NCBI GenBank assembly: GCA_024195585.1
Contig: SWBL01000559.1
Span: 1-20,675 of the forward strand
Direction of reading: 5' to 3'
DNA: 20,675 bases
Origin: Aureobasidium sp. EXF-3400
Taxonomy: Eukaryota > Ascomycota > Dothideomycetes > Dothideales > Saccotheciaceae
Notes under the pieces: generated by a model
Told to the model about the DNA's origin: nothing
What the model saw: only the letters and a program-made list of their open reading frames with translations
Database searches by the model: none
Translations under genes and position numbers: made by a program
Shown here: positions 1 through 9,827 of the stretch, piece after piece
Numbering within the stretch: the first letter of the stretch is position 1
How the letters are laid out: every line of letters begins with the position of its first letter

Positions 1-582
1 TTATTGCGATGCCGGAGCCAAGGCTCTTCTTGGCGGATTGTGTATATAACCATGCCGTGCGCCAGTAGTCTAAAAAATCAAGTTCCTTTGGCAATTACAT
101 GGTCACGACTGCCGAAGCTTCGGACCTTCCGAATCAAGCCCGGTTCTTACGTCACGCGGAAATGCTGCGTCCAAGATCGATCGGAGAAAGTGGAATTTTA
201 ACGAGGCAGCCACTATTAAGATGGTCAAGGTGCATACACGAGGTGGTCGTGCAGGCAGTGCCTGGCACAAATAGCGCATCAGTGTTTACAAGCAGATGGA
301 TGCTGAGGAAATTTGCCCCGCAAAATCCAGGTACAGAGGCCATTGTTCCTCGATCGACTCTTGTCTGACATCAGCTGATTGGCTTGTGTACGGTACGGAA
401 ACCGTTCCGAATGCCATGACTGAGCCTCTTGATCATCGATGACACAGTTGGACATGGATGTGGGGTCAAGTGTTTACCAGGAACGAGGGGAAATCAAGAC
501 CTGTCCTGCTGCTTATATACCCTCGGCCTGCCCCTCCCTCTGAGCACGCAAAATCGCGCCATTCAACCATAGCAACGCTACC
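1..582. other. Upstream region of egt1, no gene recognised
   Basis: No convincing coding region is seen. The short open frames here overlap one another on both strands and lack recognisable motifs, so I treat them as chance. The last 100 bases are pyrimidine-rich and look like a fungal core promoter and 5'UTR. A 12-base perfect palindrome (ccgaagcttcgg) lies at 112-123, with no obvious role. Confidence 0.6.
514..519 (+). promoter_or_regulatory. Candidate TATA box of egt1
   Basis: The hexamer tatata lies 64-69 bases upstream of the ATG at 583, followed by a C/T-rich stretch. Position and sequence fit a core promoter element. No transcript start is visible from sequence alone. Confidence 0.45.
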
Positions 583-3328
583 ATGCAACAAATGGCTACC
601 GACACAGCTCCCCAGATCATAGACATCCGCCAAGATGGTGGAGGTCTCACCCCGCTGGTCCCTCAGATCCGAGAGGGCCTCAATGCAAGAGAAGGACAAG
701 AGAAGAGGCTGCCAACACTATTGCTATACAGCGAGGATGGCTTGAAGCTCTTCGAGAAGATCACATATCTGGACGAGTACTATCCTACAGGACAGGAGAT
801 ACAAGTCCTGGAAGCATACGCTGATCGCATTGCCGATCGCATTGCTCTCGAGTCCGACTCTATGCTAGTAGAATTAGGTAGTGGGTATGTACAGCCACAT
901 TGCCGTATGCAATTGGCAATGGGTTGCTGACAGCCTAGCAGCAACCTTCGAAAAGTCCGTATCCTCCTCGATGCTCTCGATCGCAAAGGCAAGAACGTGT
1001 CATACTATGCTTTGGACGTCTCCGAAGTAGAACTCGAACGCACTCTAGCTGAAGTACCCCAAGGCACCTTCAAGCACGTGCAATGCCATGGACTGCTTGG
1101 AACATACGATGAAGGTCTTGAATGGTTGAAGAAGCCCGAGAACGCTCATCGATCAAAGACAGTCCTGTCTCTGGGCTCAAGTATTGGAAACTTCTCAAGA
1201 GACGAGGCTGCAAAGTTCCTCGCCCAATTTTCCGAGACATTGGACCCCAATGACACCTTGTTGTTGGGCGTTGACGCTTGCACAGACGCAGACAAAGTGT
1301 ACCACGCTTACAACGATCGGGAAGGTCTGACACATGACTTCATTCTTTGTGGTCTGAAACAAGCAAACAAATTACTCGGCTACGAAGCCTTCGACACCAA
1401 CAAGTGGGACGTCATTGGTCAATACAACAAAGAGACCGATCGCCATGAAGCCTTTGTCTCCCCAAAAGAGGATGTAACGATAGAGGGTGCTCTGATTCGT
1501 GCCGGAGAGCACGTCAGGATCGAGGAGAGCTACAAGTACAACTCTGCCCAGAGCGAGCGACTCTGGTCTGACGCTGGCCTGACAGAGGGTGCTAAGTGGG
1601 CCAACTCTGATGGCGACTATGGTAAGTCCTTCTCCAATATATCTTTGATCAAGTCCTGACAGATTCTAGCCTTGCACTTGCTCAACAAGCCCAAGGTGCA
1701 ATATCCTCTGGTTGCTGAGAAATACGCCGCTCAACCCGTCCCTTCACTCGAAGAATGGGACCAACTCTGGGCTGCTTGGGATGCTGTCACCTTGGAGATG
1801 ATCCCAGAAGAGGAGCTTTTGGGTAAACCTATCAAGCTTCGTAATGCTTGCATCTTCTACCTCGGCCACATCCCTACGTTCATGGACATTCATCTCACAC
1901 GCGCGACCCACGGCAAGCCTACGGAACCAAGCTCCTACCCTAGTATCTTTGAGCGAGGAATCGATCCCGATGTGGATGACCCCGAGCAGTGTCATGCTCA
2001 CAGCGAAATCCCAGATTCATGGCCACCAGCGACCGAAATCCTTGACTTCCAATCGAAAGTGCGAATTAGAGTGAAGAAGTTGTATGCTTCTGGACAGGCA
2101 ACCAATGACCGCGCCGTTTCAAGAGCGTTGTGGCTGTCATACGAGCATGAGATTATGCATCTCGAGACACTCTTGTATATGCTTATACAGAGTGAAAAGA
2201 CAATGGCCCCACCGACAACGGTCATGCCAGACTTCCAAGCTCTGGCCGTCCAAGCAAGACAAGGCGCTGTTGAAAACCAATGGTTCGATATCCCAGTACA
2301 AGAGGTGGAGATTGGTTTAGAGGATCCCGATGACAACTCTGGCCCTGAGCACTTCTTTGGATGGGACAACGAAAAGCCTAAGCGCACTGTCAAGGTGCCA
2401 GCGTTCAAGGCTCAAGGAAGACCTATCACGAACGGCGATTACGCCAAATACCTTGAGGACAACCACATCGACACTCTCCCTGCATCTTGGCAGACTCTTT
2501 CGCGTTCCAAGAGTACAGAGTTTGAGAGTGATTCATCGTCAGCTTTCCTCAACGGTAAAGCAGTACGTACTGTATATGGTCCTGTATCGCTGAAGCTAGC
2601 ACTGGATTGGCCTGTCTGCGCGTCATACGATGAAGTCGCAGGCTGCGCTCGCTGGATGGGTGGCCGCATCCCGACCATGGAAGAAGCTCGAAGCATCTAC
2701 CATTATGTTGACGAAGCAAAGACCAAAGCACATGAATCACTTGGAGCTAGAATCCCCGCTGTCAATGCGTCAGTACAACCACGGCATGCTTATGAAACTT
2801 AACTAATGCGGGTACAGGCATCTTGTCAATGACGGCGTTGAAGAGTCACCACCATCTCAAAACTCTTCCAGCTCTGCAGGTCCCAACCCGAACGATCTGT
2901 TCGTGGACCTGCTAGGAGCTAACGTTGGTTTCCGACACTGGCATCCCATGCCCGTTTCGCAGCATGGAAACAAGCTTGCTGGTCAATCGGAGATGGGTGG
3001 TGTTTGGGAATGGACCAGTACGGTGCTGGACAAACATGAGGGTTTTGAGGCTATGCCCCTCTATCCAGGTTACACAGGTAGGGGTCTTGGTATATCCATG
3101 CTAAATCCGTTCTGACGTGTCACGCAGCCGACTTCTTCGATGGCAAGCACAACGTCGTTCTTGGTGGATCCTGGGCAACACACCCGCGCATTGCAGGACG
3201 TAAGAGTTTGTGAGTAGATTCGCCCGGTTTCATACCTGACATATTCACTGACGATTTCCAGTGTCAATTGGTACCAGAGGAACTATCCCTTCGTCTGGGC
3301 GGGTGCCCGCATGGTGAAGGATGCATGA
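583..3328 (+). CDS. egt1: Ergothioneine biosynthesis protein 1 (methyltransferase-sulfoxide synthase fusion)
   Basis: Predicted 829 aa from six exons: 583-884, 942-1621, 1670-2768, 2818-3077, 3128-3209 and 3262-3328. Introns are 48-57 bp, GT-AG, and all phases close. Residues ~20-330 are an EgtD-like SAM-dependent histidine Nα-trimethyltransferase, with the glycine motif ELGSGN near residue 97 and the conserved YYPT segment before it. Residues ~345-520 are DinB-like: H394 (in LGHIP) and H487/H491 (HEIMH) match the three-His iron site known in EgtB. Residues ~540-829 are an FGE-sulfatase-type domain, starting near the FGWDNE motif and including GGVWEWT and the terminal GARMV. In this family the fusion makes hercynine from histidine and then joins it oxidatively to cysteine, giving the sulfoxide precursor of the thiol antioxidant ergothioneine; it is probably cytosolic. 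Length agrees with fungal Egt1 proteins. A second in-frame ATG at 592 is an alternative start. Confidence 0.95.
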
Positions 3329-3883
3329 GTGGGAAGCCGCCTGTCCTGAGAATTCTGTAGGTGCAAAGTATTCTCTTATGTCTTCTAAGAAAGTGTCTAT
3401 CGTTGGATGCTCGTATGAGCAATATGCATGATCCTCTTGCTGCCTAAAATCATCAATTGCAATGTCGGTTCCCGAATTCTTCTCCACTCCGTGTTTGTTT
3501 CAAGCGTTTGCTCTCTCCCGACGGATCAACAGCACAACCCATTTGACCAACGATCAATTCACTGAGTTTGTGACGAAAACTCCGACTAGAGATTTTCCGT
3601 GATCTTCAATCAGCCCTTCAGCGTTTGTTCGACCGCTTCGTATCCTGAACTGTCTGGACACTACATCCAGCTTCCATATCAGTCCTGCTTGAAAGGCAGC
3701 TGCCTGCCAGAGCATTCTACTCTCGACTATCGCTTCTGCTTTTGCTATTGTCCGCTCTCTGGACACAAGGTTGTTGCTCCTTGCAATACAAGTCTTGGGA
3801 CTTCGCTTAGTGCGCATAGCGAGATCGTCACCAAACATTCTCATTTGCATAACTGACTCGGCGTACCCTCTAGACTTGGAAAG
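3329..3883. other. Intergenic: egt1 3' end and promoter of the next gene
   Basis: No gene is supported. The longest open frame here is antisense (3554-4036); it lacks an ATG at its start, overlaps the spliced exons of the next gene and has no recognisable motif. The stretch presumably holds the egt1 3'UTR and the promoter and 5'UTR of the gene starting at 3884. Confidence 0.6.
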
Positions 3884-5015
3884 ATGACCAAAGAACTGCT
3901 CCGCTGGGAAGACAGCCCTGGTCTTGGTGAGTTGAGCTCTTGTCACGATCTTTGTATACTGCGATCGCTGACCTCTCGCAGAGCACCACTGCCCCAAGTG
4001 CCAGACCCCCTTGAACAACCCCAGAGCCAAACACACCTGCTACCTCAAGCATGTAGAGATATGTCCGCTATTCCACCAGCACTTCTTCATGATCGGTAAG
4101 TCAACCTGCCCGACCCACGATCTCACCCAGCGTTGTTATTCGTTCCCCCAATTTACGGCTCCCAAAGCAACGGAGGAGTAGAAGATCGCAAGACTAATAT
4201 TAGTAAACACAGGCCAAGCTCACAACTGCGACACTTGTCGCCGCAATAACAGCGCTCACAATGAGCGCCACAGACAGCTCGCCTTGCTCCTCCGCCAACT
4301 TGTTCAACTCCAGCAAGAACAAGGCATCGAGCCCAGCAGCTCCCCTGGCTCGCCTTTCTCGCCCACCAGCAAAAGAGCTTCCAACTCCTGGCCTGCCGAC
4401 ACCGACCTAGACACTCCTTCCAAGCTCAAGAAGCGAGAGCGCAAGAAGGCGAAGAAACGCATCAAAGCATTGATGGGAGGAGATGCCCTCACCACATCCG
4501 AAGTTGCTGCCATAGCCACGGCTTTGTATCCTCCCTCTCGCAATGACAGCACCTCTTCCGCTTCGTCCGCTTCAACCAACGCTACCGACAGCAGCAGCCA
4601 GAGTACCGATAGTGATGACTCTGTGCCCATCCCTGGCTCGCCCAATTCACCCACCACCCCCGCTCCCCAGAGTCCATCCTTCAACAACCTCATGAACGCC
4701 AACAAAGCCTTCTATCCCGATGTCAACGGCAAACTCAACTCCGCCCGTATGGCCCTGCAGAAACAACTTGTCTCGGTACTGGACGAGACTTATCCTCCTC
4801 TGGACGCATCGGTCGAGAATGCCATGCATGCTCTCAACATCCCTGATGTCGATGCCAAGACTCCCAAATGCATTGTCGAGCTCGTTGCAAAGATCAAGGA
4901 GGCTGTCAAAGAGGATCTGTTCTGTGCTGAGTGTGATGTGCGCAAGTTCCGTCTCAGACAGGCTGGCTGGTATCGCTTTGTCAATCGCAGCGTGTTGGCT
5001 TTGAAGGAGGAGTGA
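3884..5015 (+). CDS. Cys/His-rich protein of unknown function, putative zinc-binding N-terminus
   Basis: I do not recognise the family. Three exons (3884-3926, 3982-4095, 4213-5015) encode 319 aa. Intron 1 is 55 bp with a cgctgac branch site; intron 2 is 117 bp with gtaagt, gactaat and cacag. The first ~65 residues are rich in potential metal ligands: H16, H17, C18-x2-C21, H32, C34, H38, C42, H46, H48, H56 and C58-x2-C61. Two CxxC knuckles flank a CxH-type middle, which suggests one or two zinc sites. A basic Lys/Arg cluster follows (about residues 125-140), then a Ser/Thr/Pro-rich, probably disordered linker. The C-terminal ~100 residues are compact and mixed, with another CxxC (CAEC) and a tryptophan-containing end. 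The intron calls are supported because splicing brings the CxxC segments together in one frame. A nuclear or nucleic-acid-binding role is possible but is only a guess. Confidence 0.8.
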
Positions 5016-5608
5016 GGTGGGGTGAGCCTCGCCTTCTCTCATCTCTTTGAGACTTTGGATCGGAGCTCGTTATGCTGGATCACGAAGAAGAAGTGGCTGG
5101 AATTCTTGGATCAACCTTTGACAACCCCTTTCCTCCATCTCTTTTGGTTTCATTCTTGCCTGCTTGGATTGGTTTTTTCTTTTGTCTTTTCTTGGTTGCT
5201 TTTTCTGCTTTTGGTTCTGGAACACTCTCCGCTCTTTCTCTTCTTATCTGCTGAGATTCTTTTTGGTACTAAGTGGTCCTTTCCCACTTTTGGGCTCAAT
5301 CCTTTTGACTTTGTTCTTCTTGTTTTTGCAGTCGCGTCTGTCGCTCTTTACCTTTGCGAGTTTTGGAATGCATCGTCTTTTTCTTTGGCAGCATCATTGA
5401 GTCCTTGAAATTCGTTTCTGTTGGTGGAACAAAACATGGCAATCAAGAGATGGAAGCAGAAAAGCATTGTGTCTAATACAGTAAAGATAGTTTTGATCCG
5501 TGGGATAGTCATTGTCTCTGAAATACACAGCCACGCACTAGCAACATCACTCCTTCCTCGATCAGTACTTACGTATTTTCAACCGTGTTCGGCCACTCCT
5601 TGCACTGC
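5016..5608. other. Convergent intergenic region, strongly T/C-rich
   Basis: This lies between the 3' ends of two converging genes (stops at 5015 and 5609). About 5100-5400 is very pyrimidine-rich on the plus strand, with T-runs near 5171-5215. A 128-codon open frame (5022-5408) translates this tract into Leu/Phe/Ser-rich sequence, but it starts with a non-ATG codon, and such composition arises automatically from T/C-rich DNA. I read the region as 3'UTRs and terminators, not a gene. Confidence 0.6.
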
Positions 5609-6107
5609 TTAGACACGGCTATGTTGTTCCTCGTTTGCCTTCTTCTTTGCCTCTTCCTCTTGATCCTCCCTCTTCATTGCAGCGAGCTGTCCCTCAAAGT
5701 ATCTCCTTCTGGTAGAGTCCAGATCCTTCTTGATGCGAATCGAAGCAATGAGTTTGATATAGAGCCCTAGCGGGTAATCGGGCAGGGCTTGATGATCGGG
5801 CAAGTCTTCAATTATGAAAGAGCGTTGGTTGACAAGATAGATTGCCTAAGGTCGTTTGAGTTAGTGCATGTTTGGGTGATCGAACTTGAGAAGTGACAAA
5901 ACCTACTGCGTCAAGGTTGGCTTCGAGTTCAGCTTTTCTAATGGCTCTTTTGAGTCTCTCCTCCATGGACTTTTCGATCTCCTCCACTTTCTCTCTGACG
6001 GCTCTGTTGACAGCTGCCTCAAAGTTCTGGTTGAGGGCGACGGGGATGGCTTTGTCGACAGCGGCAGTGACAGCTTTTTCGACAGCTTCGGCGAAGGCTT
6101 TCTCCAT
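5609..6107 (-). CDS. Small amphipathic-helix protein, paralogue A
   Basis: Unknown function; 145 aa from two exons, 6107-5907 and 5845-5609. The 61 bp intron (5906-5846) has gtaggt, a cactaac branch site and ttag, phase 0. Residues 1-67 are an uninterrupted Ala/Glu/Lys/Arg-rich helix-forming region with repeated AVxKAV-type units (EKAVTAAVDKAIP, NRAVREKVEEIEK). After the intron come a mixed segment (AIYLVNQRSFIIEDLPDHQ) and a charged Lys/Glu-rich C-terminal helix. No signal peptide or membrane segment is seen. Exon 1 is clearly similar to exon 1 of the neighbour at 6587-6940, and the intron falls at the same place, so the two arose by tandem duplication; the second exons have diverged. The ATG at 6107 is preceded directly by a likely 5'UTR intron. 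A coiled-coil or oligomerising role is the most that can be inferred. Confidence 0.72.
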
Positions 6108-6108
6108 G

Positions 6109-6157
6109 CTGTTGGTGCATTAGCCAATGCAAATCTGGTTGGAGTCTACAGCCTTAC
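6109..6157 (-). other. Probable 5'UTR intron of paralogue A
   Basis: On the minus strand this 49-base segment begins gtaagg, contains a gctaatg branch-like site and ends caacag. The mature leader would continue C-ATG, with the start codon one base after the splice site. No in-frame ATG exon is seen upstream, so I call it a leader intron. Confidence 0.55.
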
Positions 6158-6586
6158 GTGATGGCGAGGATGATACAAGTGGTTTGTTGAGTTGTGGTGA
6201 AGGAGATAAAAGGTTGAGGTGTTCCAGATCAGCAAGTCTCAGGAAGGAATGAAAGAGAGTGCCTTCCTGACACACGCAGTTTTCGACCAACGAGACGAAT
6301 TCGGAAGTCAACACTTGTCCTTGACATTCATCACTTCCTTCCGTTATCGAGCGCTGTAACCGAGTTCACTCCTCGCCCCAAGAAGACGTCTGGAAAAGCA
6401 ATAACATCTTGATATATATGTCACAAACGGTTACATGCTAGTGATACCGGGTTTGCCTTAATGCAACCTTTCGTTCTTTAAAATTTCTGTATTGACGGAT
6501 CTGCATCGACTGCGAGAGGGTACTTGAAGGTAATGCAGTGACGATGATGCTCAGTATAGGAAAGCCAAACTTCAGGATTAGACTTG
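6158..6586. other. Intergenic between the two small paralogues
   Basis: The left part holds the C/A/T-rich leader and promoter of paralogue A. The right part is the 3' flank of paralogue B. No further open frame with a family match was found, and no third copy of the helix-repeat exon is seen. Confidence 0.5.
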
Positions 6587-6940
6587 TTAGAACATGCCCA
6601 ACCAATCAAGCTCTTCCCTCAATTGTCCAATCTTGGCATTGTCCTTCTTGTTCTTGTTCTTGAGCCAAAATGTCCAAGGGCGGCTGGCCCCATCTTCGAT
6701 CAACTCTTGTCGCTCTGCGATCATAGCCTGTGCCTGCAACCTTGTGTATCAATAAATGTTTCAGATATGGAATGGACATAAGCGTACCGCTTCGATCTTG
6801 GCCTCGAGTTCTGCTCGCTTCGAAGCTTCGTATAGCTTGCTCTTCATGTTATGTTCGATGACCTTCACTTGTTCTTTGACAGCTTTGTCGACAGCCGCGG
6901 TAAATAGCTTGTTGATGGCGTCGCTGAAAATTTGTTCCAT
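6587..6940 (-). CDS. Small amphipathic-helix protein, paralogue B
   Basis: Unknown function; 99 aa from two exons, 6940-6788 and 6733-6587. The 54 bp intron (6787-6734) has gtacgc and ends ttgcag, phase 0. Exon 1 (MEQIFSDAINKLF..., then TAAVDKAVKEQVKVIEHNMK) aligns with exon 1 of paralogue A, sharing TAAVDKA, the RAELEA block and the intron position directly after it. Exon 2 is shorter and different: it contains SRPWTFWLKNKNKKDN and ends DWLGMF. An ATG three codons earlier (6949) is open in frame. I prefer 6940 because it aligns with the start of paralogue A and because 6949 would fall inside the matching 5'UTR intron. No targeting signal is seen. The gene reads in the same direction as its paralogue, with about 480 bases between coding regions. 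Confidence 0.68.
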
Positions 6941-6941
6941 G

Positions 6942-6990
6942 CTTGTCATTGAGTCAGGATATGGATATGTTATTGAGATATGAGATAAAC
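6942..6990 (-). other. Possible 5'UTR intron of paralogue B
   Basis: The minus strand here begins gtttat, contains cctgactc as a branch-like site and ends gacaag, one base before the ATG at 6940. The donor is weaker than usual. Length (49 bases) and position equal those of the likely leader intron of paralogue A, which is the main reason for proposing it. Confidence 0.4.
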
Positions 6991-7501
6991 CTGATAGTTG
7001 AAATGGTGGAAACTGTTCGTTGTGTTGTAGTGGGCAAAGTGGGAAGTTTTATGTCTAGATTAATAATGTTTTAGGTGAGTGAAAGAGCCTTACTTATCCT
7101 TAAGAGTACTACTTCACAAGGATACTGAAGCCAACACTCACTTTCATCGCTAGCTTTGAAGCATGGATCATGCATATTGCATACCTCACCGTAGACATAG
7201 GAGCAACTGAGAGAAAGACATATAATCCTATTACATATGTTACAAGCTAAGCAGCGTAACCTCGTAGAATCATGATAGCTAGTTATAGTCATCCATCAAA
7301 GTTCGTGTCCGTCCAAGCAATATTCGTCAACTCAGGTAGATAGCAAGAGACGCCCATTTCCCCTCTTCATCAAGATAGCAAAACCCAAATATTCCTCCTC
7401 CAGCCATTGCATGACATTTCGTGCAAAAAGAAATCATCAAACTAGCAATAAAGCATCACAGCTGTTTGTTGCCCCATCCGAGCATATTTCGATCCTCATC
7501 C
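6991..7501. other. Intergenic: paralogue B promoter and glycosylase 3' flank
   Basis: No gene is supported. One 73-codon minus-strand frame (7071-7292) starts with ATG and is Cys-rich, but it has no signal peptide, domain or homologous neighbour, so I leave it out. The segment is fairly AT-rich, as expected for non-coding DNA between two minus-strand genes. Confidence 0.5.
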
Positions 7502-9100
7502 TCACTCGTCGTAGTCATCGTCGCTCTCGAGATCGCTAAGACCGCTGCTCTCAGTCTCTTCGCTGTCGCTGTCGACCTTCTTCTTGCCTTTGCCTTTCTT
7601 GACAGCAGCGGCTCTCTTGGTCTTTGGAGCTGCCTTGCCTGCAGGTGACACTTCTCCCTTCTTGGCGCCATGTCTTGTAACCAGATGCTCAATTGGACAG
7701 CCCTCCTCCCAACGTTCACTGTTTGTGCTGGTGGCAGCGCGGCACCTGGGACATTCTTTGCCGTGCTTGATGAGAAGCTGATGCAGTGGGTATTTGAGAT
7801 CATCAGGAACACGTGCTTCGCAGTGAGCAAATGTGGTCTCGCGGTTGACGGGAGGCTGGCCCTTCTGGACTTCTTTCGGAACCCAGGCGAGGTACTGGCA
7901 CAGGCGGAAGACGTGGGTGTCGACAGCAAACGAAGGACGTTGCAGGCAGAATAGCAAGACACATGAGGCTGTCTTGGGACCAATTCCAGGGAATTTGACC
8001 AGTCGGGCGAATGCGTCTTCGCTAGAAAGCAGATGCAGGTGGTCGAGGGAAAGTACACCGGACTCAGCGCGCTCAATCTCAGAATTCTTCTCTTGGGTAG
8101 GTTCATTCTTGGAGCCAGCAGGGCCTTCGGCTTTAGCCTCTTTCTCCTTCTTCAGCGCAGCGCAACGAGCTTGGTTGTCATCGTACACCATGTCCAGGAT
8201 TTCTTTGATGTCTTTGCTCTTGGCGTTGGCAAGTCCTCCGCTCTTGATGGCTTCATAGACTTCTGGTTGAGATGCGAGACGCACCTTGTTCCAGTCAACG
8301 CTACCTTTGCCGACACCCTCCTGGAGGATGCCGAAAGTTTTGACGAGACCTTTGAAAGCATTTGACGAATTCTTACCAGTCGTCGCAGCAGACAGTCTGG
8401 TTCTGATCAAGGCGTCCAATACCGAAGGAACCTCACCGCAGCCAGTAACTTCCAGTGAGGGCAATGGGATTGACTTAGGCGCTGTGACTTTGCCGTGCTT
8501 CTTAGCGAGGATGCGTTCAACTTCATAACACTCTTCTGAGGTTGGGTGAGCGTAATCAGGATAAGGAGTTTCGCCAGGAGTGAGTTTGTAGCTCTTTGCC
8601 TTGGTAGCCTTCTTCTTGGTCTTTACATCAGCCTTGACATCCGAAGAAGTGGTTTCGGCCTTGACCTCAGACTTGACGTCTGCATCAGGCGAGGCAATCT
8701 CGGCTGCTTTTTGAGCGAGTTGGTCGACCTCTTCTGGATCAGCCTTCACCTGCTTGGCCTTCGCTACGCGCTTGGCCTTCTTTTTGGGCGCAGCTGATGT
8801 CTCTTTGTTCTCATCGACATCATCAGTATCGGGAGTTGGTAGAGAGCCAAGGTTGTGCGGTAACTCATCACCAAAGACCGGAGATTCTTCTTTGGGAGCA
8901 GGAGCTTTGCGTTTGCGTGAAGGCAGCTTCTTCTCTGAGGCTTCAGCATTGGCTTCGTCCTTGACCTGAATGGATTTTGCAGGAGCTTTTTTGCGAGTCT
9001 GACGTTTGGCAGCAGGCTCGGGTGGAGGACTCGAGACTTGTTGACCGTTCTCGACCTGGAGTTCGGCAGCAGCACTTGCGCGCGTTCTTCTGGGAGCCAT
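7502..9100 (-). CDS. Endonuclease III-like HhH-GPD DNA glycosylase
   Basis: Single exon, 532 aa; nuclear base excision repair is the expected role of the family. The N-terminal ~190 residues are Lys/Ala/Glu-rich and probably disordered, with several basic clusters that could act as nuclear localisation signals. The HhH-GPD fold follows, with an HhH motif FPGIGPKTASCV. Its K376 corresponds to the lyase lysine of E. coli Nth (K120), and D394 in VDTHVFR corresponds to its catalytic aspartate (D138). The 18-residue spacing is identical, so a bifunctional glycosylase/AP lyase is predicted. A Cys region after the fold has C450-x2-C453-x14-C468, not the classical C-x6-C-x2-C-x5-C iron-sulfur loop. 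An insertion rich in Lys/Glu lies before the HhH, and the tail is Lys-rich and then acidic (ending DDDYDE). The start at 9100 is the first in-frame ATG; the open frame continues upstream only through a non-ATG start. Confidence 0.9.
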   Translation of the reverse strand: MAPRRTRASAAAELQVENGQQVSSPPPEPAAKRQTRKKAPAKSIQVKDEANAEASEKKLPSRKRKAPAPKEESPVFGDELPHNLGSLPTPDTDDVDENKETSAAPKKKAKRVAKAKQVKADPEEVDQLAQKAAEIASPDADVKSEVKAETTSSDVKADVKTKKKATKAKSYKLTPGETPYPDYAHPTSEECYEVERILAKKHGKVTAPKSIPLPSLEVTGCGEVPSVLDALIRTRLSAATTGKNSSNAFKGLVKTFGILQEGVGKGSVDWNKVRLASQPEVYEAIKSGGLANAKSKDIKEILDMVYDDNQARCAALKKEKEAKAEGPAGSKNEPTQEKNSEIERAESGVLSLDHLHLLSSEDAFARLVKFPGIGPKTASCVLLFCLQRPSFAVDTHVFRLCQYLAWVPKEVQKGQPPVNRETTFAHCEARVPDDLKYPLHQLLIKHGKECPRCRAATSTNSERWEEGCPIEHLVTRHGAKKGEVSPAGKAAPKTKRAAAVKKGKGKKKVDSDSEETESSGLSDLESDDDYDE

Positions 9101-9827
9101 GACTAGAAAGACTTTGGTAGGCTTCTGTAGATGAGCAAGTACAGATGGACTCAATCGCCAGTTGCGACAGAGAGTCACAGTGGCAAGAAGAGTGGGGCGT
9201 AGAATGGTTAACAGACAGAGCGATTGACAGGCACTTCTGAATAGTGTTTGAGGAAACAACGAATTCGAAAAAATTTGAAGAAAGGCTTCAAGATGTGGTA
9301 TAAGTTTAATGAAGAAGGAAATCGCATTGGACTCGAGTACGGGATGGCAATATCAATGACGCTGCATCTATGGGGTGTTGCACAGACCAGGCGTTCGGGA
9401 TGACTCCTGGAGATTGCCGTGAGCCCCGTCTCGAGGTATCACATGCAACCATTCACCCATTGATGTTCTTACACTGATTTGCAAATTACCACGAGCTTTC
9501 CTGTGCCAAGAGGTTAAACACATCGTTCGTGAATCTCAGGAGTAGACTTGCATCGCGAATCTTGCCAGTGACCGATTCAGACCCGCTAGGACCTGCAGGC
9601 ACCTGCAGGCACATGACCAATGACAATGCATGAAATTGCCATAAATCAAAGGAGATCATGAATTTGTAGCTCTCAAGCCACTGAAAAGGTTTTGTAGTAT
9701 TACAGAAAACCTGAAGAACTCTAAGAAGACAACGTTCAACTTGTACCAAAAACCAACCTCCGACACGCCTTCTGCTGGAATAACACCAAGCTGTCCAATA
9801 AATAAGGTAAAATGAGTATGTCCTAGT
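9101..9827. other. Intergenic between glycosylase and GPI-protein gene
   Basis: It holds the promoter of the glycosylase and the 3' flank of the gene ending at 9828. A minus-strand frame at 9486-9749 has no recognisable motif. The only local structure noticed is a 10-base tandem duplication at 9591-9610. Confidence 0.5.
9591..9610. repeat. Tandem duplication of a 10-base unit
   Basis: Two perfect head-to-tail copies of acctgcaggc, each containing the palindrome cctgcagg. They are followed by a partial third copy (ac), and lie in intergenic DNA. Confidence 0.8.

Noticed and set aside
112..123. Perfect 12-base palindrome
   Set aside because: Too short and isolated to call as an operator or terminator in a fungal genome.
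3554..4036. 160-codon minus-strand frame
   Set aside because: No ATG at its start, no motif, and antisense to well-supported spliced exons.
5022..5408. 128-codon plus-strand frame encoding a very hydrophobic protein
   Set aside because: Non-ATG start, and composition explained by the T/C-rich convergent 3'UTR region.
7071..7292. 73-codon Cys-rich minus-strand frame starting with ATG
   Set aside because: No signal peptide, so not a typical small secreted Cys-rich protein; no other support.
7456..8106. 216-codon minus-strand frame
   Set aside because: Alternative frame inside the glycosylase gene, which has intact catalytic motifs.
9101..9259. 53-codon N-terminal extension of the glycosylase with no acidic residues, resembling a mitochondrial targeting peptide
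   Set aside because: The extension begins with TTG and contains no ATG. It would need non-AUG initiation or an unseen upstream exon, so the start at 9100 was kept.
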